A stretch of DNA of 64,000 nucleotides. Source: Cellvibrio sp. PSBB023. Lineage in GTDB: Bacteria; Pseudomonadota; Gammaproteobacteria; Pseudomonadales; Cellvibrionaceae. The notes beneath the pieces are model-generated. The model saw nothing but the letters and a program-made list of their open reading frames with translations. It had not been told where the DNA came from and searched no databases. Below are positions 7,457 to 14,980 of the stretch, in pieces; positions within the stretch are counted from its first letter, which is position 1, and each line of letters starts with the position of its first letter. Where the stretch lies: positions 3,884,001 through 3,948,000 of the forward strand of contig NZ_CP019799.1 in the NCBI RefSeq assembly GCF_002007605.1, in the 5' to 3' direction. Made by a program: the position numbers and the translations under genes.

Positions 7457-8887
7457 TTAACAACCTAAACTGCCGGAGCCTGCGGTAGTGCCCAAAATAT
7501 TCAGGAAGCGGTTGAAGTCATTAATACGGCTTTGCACCTGTGCAGGGTTGCCGCCATTGCATTCCAGTGAACCATTGATGGTGCGGATAGTTTCCCCAAA
7601 GCCATTGCCGTTGACTATGGAGTTGTGTGCAGGGCGGAAGCCAGCGCCGGATTGAGTCATCCAGAACCAGAGTGCGGTTTGCCAGGCGACGGTTGCATTT
7701 TGCTGTACCAGATCGGGGTTGGCGCGCAGGTCAAGGCCCAGCGCATCACCGGCGGCGCAGTAGTTGCCATTCCAACTGAGTTGGATGGGGCCACGGCCAT
7801 AATATTTTTTCCCGGGGGCGCAGGGGCAGGTTGCCGGATTGCCATCCCAATCGCCGCAGTACTCGCCCTGGGCGATTTCCGTGACATACACCAGGCCTCC
7901 AGTCTCGTGGGAGAAGTTGGCCAGCGCTGCTGCCGCTTCGCGTTTTTTCATCGCCAGATCACCCGTGCCGGCAAAGGCGGGATAACTGGCGGTGGCTGCT
8001 ACCAGCCCGGCGTAGGTGTAGAAGGGGTTGCGGTTGGGGAACATCTGGTTGAACTGGGCTTCACTGACAACGGCGGCAAAGCCGGTGGCAGGCGGGTTGG
8101 TAGTTGCGGTGCGCACAATCATGGAGGAGGCGCGGTCATTAAAGTTGCTGATGCAGCTGCTATCACCGCGGATGGTTACCGAGGCGCCACTGAAATCCCA
8201 GTTCTCATAGAGTACGGCCTCATAACCGGCGGCGACACGAATGGAGGAGATCTGGTCATTGCGCGCGCCCAACGCGGTCAGCGCATTCACATCAAATGAG
8301 CCTGCATTGAAGCCAGCGGACCAGCCACCGTAGTTGCAGTGCTCATACACAGTCACCAGACCAGTGGTGCCGCCACCGCTGCCAACCACTTCGATCCAGT
8401 TAAAATTCCAGCCCTCGGTTTGCGCAAATACCCCCAGGTTGTAAGTGCCGGCGTTGATGTACACCGTGCGGCTTACGGTGGTCCAGTTCTGCCAGCCGCC
8501 GGTGGCAGGAATGGCAAAGTTGCCCAGCTGGATGGCACCGCCGTTTAAGTCCACCGAGGCTGTTGCCCCTGACGGGCTGGCGACGCGCAGGCGAATGGTG
8601 TAGTTGCCGCTGGTGGGAATGGACAGGTTGTTGTACACCAGCCACTCGGTAGCGGTAATCCAGCCGACGTTGTAGCCGCCGCCGGAGTCGTTGGTGATTT
8701 CAATATCCACCGCGTCATTGCGGAAGGCGCCGCCGGTGTTGCCGGGCGTGGTATCAAAGAAATTGTTGTAGTTTTCGGCCTGGAACACCACAGCCTGGCT
8801 GGGCATGGCCAGCGTTGCGAGCAGCAGGCAGCCGGTTGTGGCCAGATGCCGCACCTGGGTTAAGCGGGATAATAGCGTGATCATCAT
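7457..8887 (-). CDS. Secreted chitinase: CBM6 – beta/gamma-crystallin – GH19
   Basis: The modular 476-residue protein starts with a signal peptide ending near PSQA. A CBM6-type module follows (about 35–170: FQAENYN, IEITNDSGGGYNVGW, NWIEVVG). A beta/gamma-crystallin module comes next (about 178–262: VTVYEHCNYGGWS, NDQISSIRV, AVLYENWDFSG). The C-terminal GH19 chitinase domain (about 270–476) carries the catalytic motif NFSHETGG, the signature KKYYGRGPIQLSWNGNY, and paired Cys. GH19 enzymes hydrolyse chitin with inversion. An ATG at 8899 is in frame, but GAGGA at 8893–8897 is correctly spaced for the ATG at 8887, so I prefer 8887. It is transcribed away from the D-amino-acid module, and its upstream region carries the CGACTTT motifs. 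Confidence 0.92.
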   Translation of the reverse strand: MMITLLSRLTQVRHLATTGCLLLATLAMPSQAVVFQAENYNNFFDTTPGNTGGAFRNDAVDIEITNDSGGGYNVGWITATEWLVYNNLSIPTSGNYTIRLRVASPSGATASVDLNGGAIQLGNFAIPATGGWQNWTTVSRTVYINAGTYNLGVFAQTEGWNFNWIEVVGSGGGTTGLVTVYEHCNYGGWSAGFNAGSFDVNALTALGARNDQISSIRVAAGYEAVLYENWDFSGASVTIRGDSSCISNFNDRASSMIVRTATTNPPATGFAAVVSEAQFNQMFPNRNPFYTYAGLVAATASYPAFAGTGDLAMKKREAAAALANFSHETGGLVYVTEIAQGEYCGDWDGNPATCPCAPGKKYYGRGPIQLSWNGNYCAAGDALGLDLRANPDLVQQNATVAWQTALWFWMTQSGAGFRPAHNSIVNGNGFGETIRTINGSLECNGGNPAQVQSRINDFNRFLNILGTTAGSGSLGC

Positions 8888-9055
8888 TATTGTCCTCATC
8901 GATAGATGTGATTAGTCAGGTATTCCTTTGGCGCCGGGAATGGCGCTGAACCCTGATGGGGGATTCAGATACCCGGGCCGAGTTGATCATTAGGCAGGCG
9001 CTGCGCAATTGAAAGTCCCAGTTTGGTTTTGCCCTTAACTGCCACTTGGTGCGTG

Positions 9056-9151
9056 CAGGTACGACTTTTACCCTTGTGTTGTTTATGTTGCCGGCGATAA
9101 AAGTCGTACCTGAGAATTCTTTGAATCGGACGCCATTGCAGGTTCGACTTT
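9056..9151. promoter_or_regulatory. Three copies of a CGACTTT-core motif upstream of the chitinase
   Basis: The 447-bp gap 8888–9334 between divergent genes contains CAGGTACGACTTTTA at 9056–9070, its exact inverted copy at 9098–9112, and CAGGTTCGACTTTC starting near 9139. The same core occurs at 18394, 18416 and 26228. The paired inverted arms could bind a dimer or form a hairpin. Placement about 170–260 bp upstream of the chitinase start suggests a regulatory site. The rest of the gap shows nothing firm. Confidence 0.5.
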
Positions 9152-9334
9152 CGGATTTGTGTTGATGCGGTGGGTCGGAGTTGCGGCTAAACGCGACCGC
9201 GAGGAGCACTCAAGGCGCTTTCAGGAAACGCGTTAAAATCTGCCATTTTTGTAAATAATTTTCTTCACAATGTCTTTTTTTGCTGATAGCCTAGAAAAAA
9301 TGCTCGTTTTTTCTGCTATTGGCGCGAAAACAAC

Positions 9335-10636
9335 ATGGTTGAAGAAAATAATTTACAATCAAGCCTGGCCTTTCGCCCACTGACCCCCACGGGGAAAGGT
9401 TTGGGTGATGTGACGGCACAGCCGGTCGTGGCCGCTGTGGCAGGGCAGGGCTGGAATCTGTTGCGTGAGGATATCAGCCTGCCTGTGGCCGTGCTGAGTG
9501 AACGCCGTGTACAGCACAATCTGCAGTGGATGAAATCCTTTATCGACAGCTATGGGCTGAAGTTAGCACCCCATGGCAAGACGACCATGAGCCCGGCCCT
9601 GTTTCATCGCCAACTGGCACAGGGCGCCTGGGGCATCACCCTCGCTACCGCACCGCAAGTTCAAGCCGCTTACCATTTTGGTGTGCGCCGGGTCATTCTG
9701 GCCAATCAATTGGTAGGGCGCGCCAATATGGCGATCATCTCCCGCTTGCTGCAAGACCCCGGGTTTGAATGCTATGTGATTGTGGATTCAGTCGCGAATG
9801 TGCAGCAACTGGGCGAGTTCTTTGCGCAGGCTGGCCAACGCCTGAACCTGTTGTTGGAGTTGGGGGTGACCGGTGGGCGCACCGGCGTGCGCGATGCTGC
9901 CGCGTGCGATGCACTGTTGGCCGCTATTGCTGCCTATCCCCATTCCCTCGCGTTGGCTGGTATTGAAGTCTATGAGGGCGTACTGGGTGACGATGCCACG
10001 ATTCGCGCCTTTTTGCGCCGTGCGGTGCACACACTGATCGCGCTGGATGCCCAGGGGCAGCTCACTGCCAGCAAGGCCATACTCACCGGTGCCGGTTCGG
10101 CCTGGTTTGACCTGGTGGCCGAGGAGTGGGCAGGCGTCACCCTGGCGCGCCCACTTGATATTATCCTGCGCCCCGGCTGCTACCTCACCCACGATGTCGG
10201 TATCTATAAAGCGGCGGAAACCCGCATTCACGCCAGCAACCCTATCGCCCGCGCCATGCACAGCAGCCTGCTGCCCGCCCTGCAACTCTGGGCCTATGTG
10301 CAATCCCTGCCGGAACCCGGTTTGGCGATTCTCGGGCTGGGCAAGCGCGATGCCGCGTTTGATGCGGGGCTACCGGTTCCCGCCTTGCACTTCAGGCCAC
10401 AAGATCGCACACACACCGGCACGGCGGCTCCCGTCGCGGCGCCTGCTGATTGGACGCTCACCCGAATGATGGACCAGCATGCCTTTATGCAGGTGCCTGT
10501 CGATGCCGACCTGCAGGTGGGCGACATGTTGGCGCTGGATATTTCCCACCCCTGCCTGACCTTTGATAAATGGCGGCAGTTGCTGGTGGTTGACGATAAC
10601 TACACGGTGATCGACGCCGTGGAAACCTTTTTTTAA
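9335..10636 (+). CDS. D-serine/D-threonine deaminase-like PLP enzyme (DSD1 family)
   Basis: The 433-residue cytoplasmic protein has the alanine-racemase-like fold III of D-threonine aldolase and zinc-dependent D-serine dehydratase (DSD1) enzymes. The PLP lysine is K82 in APHGKTTMSP. The C-terminal motif ISHPCLTFDKW supplies the His and Cys that bind zinc in this family. The likely reaction is deamination of a D-amino acid to a 2-oxo acid plus ammonia through an enamine, which fits the RidA gene 4 kb downstream. It opens a co-directional series with a GntP-type permease 9 bp later, an RpiR regulator and an N-acyl-D-amino-acid deacylase. The preferred substrate (D-Ser, D-Thr or another) cannot be told from sequence. 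Confidence 0.85.
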   Translation: MVEENNLQSSLAFRPLTPTGKGLGDVTAQPVVAAVAGQGWNLLREDISLPVAVLSERRVQHNLQWMKSFIDSYGLKLAPHGKTTMSPALFHRQLAQGAWGITLATAPQVQAAYHFGVRRVILANQLVGRANMAIISRLLQDPGFECYVIVDSVANVQQLGEFFAQAGQRLNLLLELGVTGGRTGVRDAAACDALLAAIAAYPHSLALAGIEVYEGVLGDDATIRAFLRRAVHTLIALDAQGQLTASKAILTGAGSAWFDLVAEEWAGVTLARPLDIILRPGCYLTHDVGIYKAAETRIHASNPIARAMHSSLLPALQLWAYVQSLPEPGLAILGLGKRDAAFDAGLPVPALHFRPQDRTHTGTAAPVAAPADWTLTRMMDQHAFMQVPVDADLQVGDMLALDISHPCLTFDKWRQLLVVDDNYTVIDAVETFF

Positions 10637-10645
10637 GGCGCGCCC

Positions 10646-12013
10646 ATGGACGCTCTCTCCTCCTCGCTGTTAACGCCCGGGCAATGGCTGCTGGTCTATG
10701 CCGCCATCAGTATTATCGCGCTGATTTTATTGATCGCCCGCTATCGCCTGAACCCCTTTATTACGCTCACGCTGGTATCGCTCGGGCTGGGGTTGATGGC
10801 CGGTATTCCAGCAAAAGATGTGGTGTTCGTGTACGAGGCGGGCGTGGGCAAAACGCTGGGCCATATCGCGCTGGTCGTCGCACTGGGCACCATGCTTGGC
10901 AAAATGATGGCGGAGTCGGGCGGCGCCGAGCAAATCGCGCGCACCATGATCCGTTGGTTCGGCGAAAAAAATGTGCACTGGGCCATGGTGTTTATCGCCT
11001 TCCTTGTCGGCTTCCCGATTTTTTTTGAAGTCGGATTTGTATTGTTAATTCCCATTGCCTTTAACGTCGCGCGGCGCACAGGCACTTCCATGTTACTGGT
11101 TGGCCTGCCGATGGTGGCGGGGCTGTCGGTAGTGCACGGCTTGGTGCCTCCGCATCCGGCAGCGATGATTGCGGTGGGCGAGTACCAGGCGAATGTTGGC
11201 CGCACTATTTTTTATGCATTGATCGTGGGGATTCCCACCGCCATTATCGCCGGGCCCATTTTTGCCAAATGGATTGCGCCCAAAATCCAATTGCCTGCAC
11301 ACAATCCCTTGGAAGAACAATTTATCCACGCCGATGCAGAGCGTCAGCTGCCCGGTTTTGGCATCACCTTATTCACCATCATGCTGCCAGTGGTATTGAT
11401 GTTGTTGGGCGGCTGGGCTGATTTGATTGCCGGGCGCGGCACGCGCCTGAATGACTTTTTGTTGTTTATCGGCAACTCTGTTGTTGCGCTGTTAATTGCA
11501 ACCCTCGTGAGTTTTTACACACTCGGATTAGCGCGCGGATTTAACCGCGATTCTATTTTGAAATTCAGCCACGACTGTTTGGCGCCCACGGCAGGCATCA
11601 CTTTATTGGTGGGCGCCGGCGGTGGTTTGAATCGCATTTTGGTGGAAGCGGGCATCGCCAAAGAAATTGTTGCCTTCTCATCAGACATGGCATTAACGCC
11701 GTTGATGATGGGCTGGTTGGTTGCTGCCTTAATGCGCATCGCCACCGGTTCTGCAACGGTGGCCATGAGCACAGCGGCGGGAATTGTTGCACCAATTGCG
11801 CTTGCGGCGGGTTATCCGCATCCAGAATTATTGGTGATTGCCACCGGTGCCGGTTCACTGATTTTGTCCCACGTGAATGACGGCGGTTTTTGGTTAATCA
11901 AAGAATATTTCAATATGACAGTCACCCAGACGTTAAAAACCTGGACGGTACTGGAAACCATAATCTCTTTTGTTGCGCTTGCATTTGTATCGCTGCTTGC
12001 AGCCATGATGTAA
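10646..12013 (+). CDS. GntP-family permease (gluconate/D-serine type)
   Basis: The 455-residue inner-membrane protein has about 12 hydrophobic segments and motifs typical of the GntP family: the early GLGLMAGIPAKDV, VALGTMLGKMMAESGGAEQIA, PIFFEVGFVLLIPIAF, LVPPHPAAM, and GSATVAMSTAAGI with HVNDGGFWLIKEY near the end. Members take up gluconate or, as with DsdX, D-serine by proton symport. It lies 9 bp after the D-amino-acid deaminase gene, so D-amino-acid or N-acyl-D-amino-acid uptake is more likely than gluconate. That substrate call is an inference from neighbours. Confidence 0.9.
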   Translation: MDALSSSLLTPGQWLLVYAAISIIALILLIARYRLNPFITLTLVSLGLGLMAGIPAKDVVFVYEAGVGKTLGHIALVVALGTMLGKMMAESGGAEQIARTMIRWFGEKNVHWAMVFIAFLVGFPIFFEVGFVLLIPIAFNVARRTGTSMLLVGLPMVAGLSVVHGLVPPHPAAMIAVGEYQANVGRTIFYALIVGIPTAIIAGPIFAKWIAPKIQLPAHNPLEEQFIHADAERQLPGFGITLFTIMLPVVLMLLGGWADLIAGRGTRLNDFLLFIGNSVVALLIATLVSFYTLGLARGFNRDSILKFSHDCLAPTAGITLLVGAGGGLNRILVEAGIAKEIVAFSSDMALTPLMMGWLVAALMRIATGSATVAMSTAAGIVAPIALAAGYPHPELLVIATGAGSLILSHVNDGGFWLIKEYFNMTVTQTLKTWTVLETIISFVALAFVSLLAAMM

Positions 12014-12047
12014 GCGAATTGAACATTTAAAAACAGGTTGTAAAACG

Positions 12048-12920
12048 ATGACGGCTTTGTTCGATATTGTGTACCACATTCGCGCCAGTCGCGATCGTCT
12101 CTCGGCCACCGAGCAAAAAGTGGCAGATATTATTTTGGACGATATCGCCTTCGCCGCCTCGGCCAGCATTGATCAACTGGCAGTAAAAGCAAACGTGAGC
12201 ATTGCAACCATTTCGCGCTTCGCCAAATCCGTTGGCTGCGACGATATTCGCGACCTGAAATTAAAACTGGCGCAGGCCAGCGCCGTAGGTACCCGCTTTT
12301 TAGCCGAGGTTCCCGCACTGGAAGAAAGTGCGTTTTATTCGCAAATTTGCAGCGAAGTGGAATCCACTTTGCGCGCGAACCTCGCCCGATTTGTGGAAGC
12401 CGATTTTCGCAGCGCGGCCAGCGCATTAAATAATGCGCGCTTGATTTATATCGGCGGCATGGGCGGCGGTTCAACCATGCTTGCAGAGGAAGTGCAGTTT
12501 CGTATCGCGCGTTTGGGCATTGCGGTTACTGCCTATCACGACCCGGTATTGTTGCGCATGTTCGCCGCCACCCTGACAGAAAAAGATGTATTAGTGCTGC
12601 TGTCTGTCACCGGTGTAACCCCTGAATTATTGGAAGTGGCCGATATTGCACGGGAATACGGCGCGCAGATTATTGTGCTCTCGGCGCCCTCATCGCCGCT
12701 CGCCGAAAAAGCCAGTTTATTTATTCCGATTGTCACCGAAGAGACCGATTTTATTTACAAGCCTTCTGCATCGCGTTACGGCATGTTGTTGGCGATTGAT
12801 TTGCTCGCCACTGAATTGGCCCTGGTGCGCAAAACTGAAAGCAAGGAATTATTGCGCCGGGTGAAGTTTGCGCTGGATGAATACCGTGGCGGCGATAACC
12901 GGTTGCCGCTGGGCGATTAA
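12048..12920 (+). CDS. MurR/RpiR-family transcriptional regulator (HTH + SIS)
   Basis: The 290-residue protein has an N-terminal RpiR-type helix-turn-helix (about 1–77: RLSATEQKVADIILDD, SIDQLAVKANVSIATISRFAKSVGC). The C-terminal SIS sugar-phosphate-binding domain spans about 125–260 (IYIGGMGGGSTMLAEE, LVLLSVTGVTPELLEVADIA). Such regulators sense phosphosugars or amino-sugar derivatives. It sits inside the D-amino-acid module and probably controls it. The next gene begins 16 bp downstream of its stop. Confidence 0.88.
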   Translation: MTALFDIVYHIRASRDRLSATEQKVADIILDDIAFAASASIDQLAVKANVSIATISRFAKSVGCDDIRDLKLKLAQASAVGTRFLAEVPALEESAFYSQICSEVESTLRANLARFVEADFRSAASALNNARLIYIGGMGGGSTMLAEEVQFRIARLGIAVTAYHDPVLLRMFAATLTEKDVLVLLSVTGVTPELLEVADIAREYGAQIIVLSAPSSPLAEKASLFIPIVTEETDFIYKPSASRYGMLLAIDLLATELALVRKTESKELLRRVKFALDEYRGGDNRLPLGD

Positions 12921-12936
12921 ATCGAGGAACTCGTTT

Positions 12937-14394
12937 GTGACCTTTGATTGTGTGATTTACAACGCGTTGATTCTCGATGGTAGTGGCGCCGCCGCTGTCC
13001 GCAGCGACCTGGCCATTAAGGCGGGAAAAATCGCTGCGCTCGGCAGTTTGACCGACGCGGCGTCAGTGAATGTTTTTGATGCGCAGGGACTAGTGCTGGC
13101 GCCCGGTTTTATCGACGTGCACACCCATGACGATATTCAAGTCATTCGCACACCCAATATGCTGCCTAAAATTTCCCAAGGCATCACCACGGTAATTGTG
13201 GGTAATTGCGGCATTAGCGCGAGTCCGGTCACGCTCAAGGATCATTTACCCGATCCTATGAATTTGTTAGGCAATATCAATGATTTTCGCTTCGCTAATT
13301 TGACCAGCTATAAACACGCGGTGAACACAGCGCGCCCTGCAGTCAATGTAGCCGCATTAATTGGTCACACCGCGCTGCGCAATAATCACATGGATCGTCT
13401 CGATCGTGTCGCAACGGTGGATGAAATTACGGCGATGCGTGAACAGTTGCGCAATGCGTTAGCCGAAGGTGCACTGGGTTTGTCATCCGGTTTGGCTTAC
13501 GCCTCCGCCTTTGCCAGCACCACGGATGAAGTGAAACAACTCGCGCAGGAATTAAACGCGGCTGGTGGTATTTACACCACCCATTTGCGCACAGAGTTTG
13601 ATGAAATTATTGCCGCACTCGATGAAGCGTTTGTGATTGGCGAACACGCGCAGGCGCCGGTCATTGTGTCGCATTTAAAATGTGCGGGCGCGGGCAATTG
13701 GGGCCGCAGCGGCGAAGTGCTGGATAAATTGGAACAAGCCGCTGCGCGACACCCGGTCGGGTGTGATTGTTATCCCTACAGCGCCAGTTCATCGACCCTG
13801 GATTTACAACAAGTCACCAGCGATTTCGACATAGTGATTACCTGGAGCAAACCGCACCCCGAACAAGGCGGAAAAACATTAGCGGATATCGCACACGCAT
13901 GGCAGGTGGATCTGCTCACCGCTGCGAAAAAATTGCAGCCCGCCGGTGCGGTGTACCACGGCATGAGCGAAACCGATGTGCAACATATTCTTGCGCATCC
14001 ACTCACCATGGTCGGGTCTGATGGTTTACCGGTCGACCCGCTGCCTCACCCGCGTTTATGGGGCGCGTTTCCCCGCGTGCTCGGGCACTACAGTCGCGAT
14101 TTAAAACTGTTCGGGTTACCGGAAGCCGTGCGCAAAATGACACGTTTGTCGGCAGATCGTTTTGGTTTGGATGATCGCGGCCGCATAGAGGTTGGTGCTG
14201 CTGCTGATCTGGTTATTTTTAATCCGGATACTGTGAAAGATGCAGCAACCTTTGCCCAACCCCAACAATTAGCGGAAGGTATAGAGGCCGTGTGGGTGAA
14301 TGGTGTGCTCACTTACAGCGGCAAAAAAATTACCGGCAAACGCGCCGGTAAATTTTTGGAAAGACAGCGGGATTTGCGGATTGGATTTTATTAA
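12937..14394 (+). CDS. N-acyl-D-amino-acid deacylase (D-aminoacylase)
   Basis: The 485-residue amidohydrolase starts at a GTG (12937) with GAGG nine bases upstream. A longer frame reaching back to 12868 overlaps the regulator gene and lacks a ribosome site. The N-terminal beta segment (FDCVIYNALILDGSG) is followed by the metal motif GFIDVHTHDDI. NCGISASP, SHLKCAG, GSDGLPVDPLPHPR and the C-terminal AAADLVIFNPDTV are as in D-aminoacylases. The enzyme releases free D-amino acids from N-acyl-D-amino acids, which the deaminase upstream can then deaminate. It has no signal peptide, so substrates must be imported, plausibly by the GntP permease. Confidence 0.9.
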   Translation: MTFDCVIYNALILDGSGAAAVRSDLAIKAGKIAALGSLTDAASVNVFDAQGLVLAPGFIDVHTHDDIQVIRTPNMLPKISQGITTVIVGNCGISASPVTLKDHLPDPMNLLGNINDFRFANLTSYKHAVNTARPAVNVAALIGHTALRNNHMDRLDRVATVDEITAMREQLRNALAEGALGLSSGLAYASAFASTTDEVKQLAQELNAAGGIYTTHLRTEFDEIIAALDEAFVIGEHAQAPVIVSHLKCAGAGNWGRSGEVLDKLEQAAARHPVGCDCYPYSASSSTLDLQQVTSDFDIVITWSKPHPEQGGKTLADIAHAWQVDLLTAAKKLQPAGAVYHGMSETDVQHILAHPLTMVGSDGLPVDPLPHPRLWGAFPRVLGHYSRDLKLFGLPEAVRKMTRLSADRFGLDDRGRIEVGAAADLVIFNPDTVKDAATFAQPQQLAEGIEAVWVNGVLTYSGKKITGKRAGKFLERQRDLRIGFY

Positions 14395-14399
14395 TTGAA

Positions 14400-14540
14400 T
14401 CCCCCAGCCCCCCTTTTTCAAAGGGGGGAAATACAAAGCGCCTCTATTTCGAAGAGGGGAGTACAAAGTTCCCCCTTTGAAAAAGGGGGCCAGGGGGACT
14501 CGCTTTTATTCCCCCCTTTGAAAAAGGGGGCCAGGGGGAT
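14400..14540. repeat. Cluster of C-rich/G-rich palindromic intergenic repeats
   Basis: Four related units fill the gap between the deacylase and RidA genes. One inverted unit at 14400–14430 has the core CCCCCCTTTTTCAAAGGGGGG. A degenerate unit lies around 14440–14462. Two near-identical direct copies at 14470–14499 and 14510–14540 share CCCCCTTTGAAAAAGGGGG followed by CCAGGGGGA. Each unit is itself a short hairpin. This resembles the widespread CCCCCTTT…AAAGGGGG type of intergenic repeat. It may weaken read-through into the RidA and hexosaminidase genes. Confidence 0.85.
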
Positions 14541-14568
14541 TTAAAAGCTATTAATCGAGAGAAAGAAA

Positions 14569-14967
14569 ATGTCAGCAATTAAACGTTACGGTGTTGAAGG
14601 TGGTAAAGGAACCGGTGGACAGCATTTGCCCTTTGCGCGCGCGGTGCAAGCCGATGGATGGCTCTATGTATCCGGTCAGGTACCGATGGTAAATGGTGAA
14701 GTAATCGATGGCGGTATTGTCGCCCAGTCCCATCAAGCGATTAAAAATGTGCTCGCTATTTTAAGCGAAGCCGGTTACGGCCCGGAGGATGTTGTGCGCT
14801 GCGGCGTATGGTTGGATGATCCCCGTGACTTTATGTCGTTTAATCGAGTGTTTATGGAATATTTCGGCGCTAATCCACCTGCGCGTGCCTGCGTGGTTTC
14901 CAGCATGGTGGTGGATTGCAAAGTCGAAGTAGATTGCGTTGCCTATAAAAAATTCCACACAGAATAA
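14569..14967 (+). CDS. RidA-family enamine/imine deaminase
   Basis: The 132-residue protein covers the full RidA/YjgF domain (VSGQVPMVNGEV, QSHQAIKNVLAILSEAGYGPEDVVRCGVWL). The conserved substrate-binding Arg is in NPPARACVVSS. RidA hydrolyses reactive 2-amino-acrylate or crotonate enamines released by PLP-dependent serine/threonine dehydratases. Here the partner is probably the DSD1-like deaminase in the same module. The ATG follows the purine-rich GAGAGAAAGAAA. The hexosaminidase starts 13 bp downstream and is probably co-transcribed. Confidence 0.9.
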   Translation: MSAIKRYGVEGGKGTGGQHLPFARAVQADGWLYVSGQVPMVNGEVIDGGIVAQSHQAIKNVLAILSEAGYGPEDVVRCGVWLDDPRDFMSFNRVFMEYFGANPPARACVVSSMVVDCKVEVDCVAYKKFHTE

Positions 14968-14980
14968 GAGTGATTAAGCC

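Noticed and set aside
9788..10303. 171-residue minus-strand frame inside the deaminase gene
   Set aside because: It is antisense to a conserved PLP enzyme and has no recognisable motif or start site.
14400..14540. CRISPR array
   Set aside because: The units are few, palindromic and unequally spaced, with no unique spacers of constant length and no cas genes nearby.
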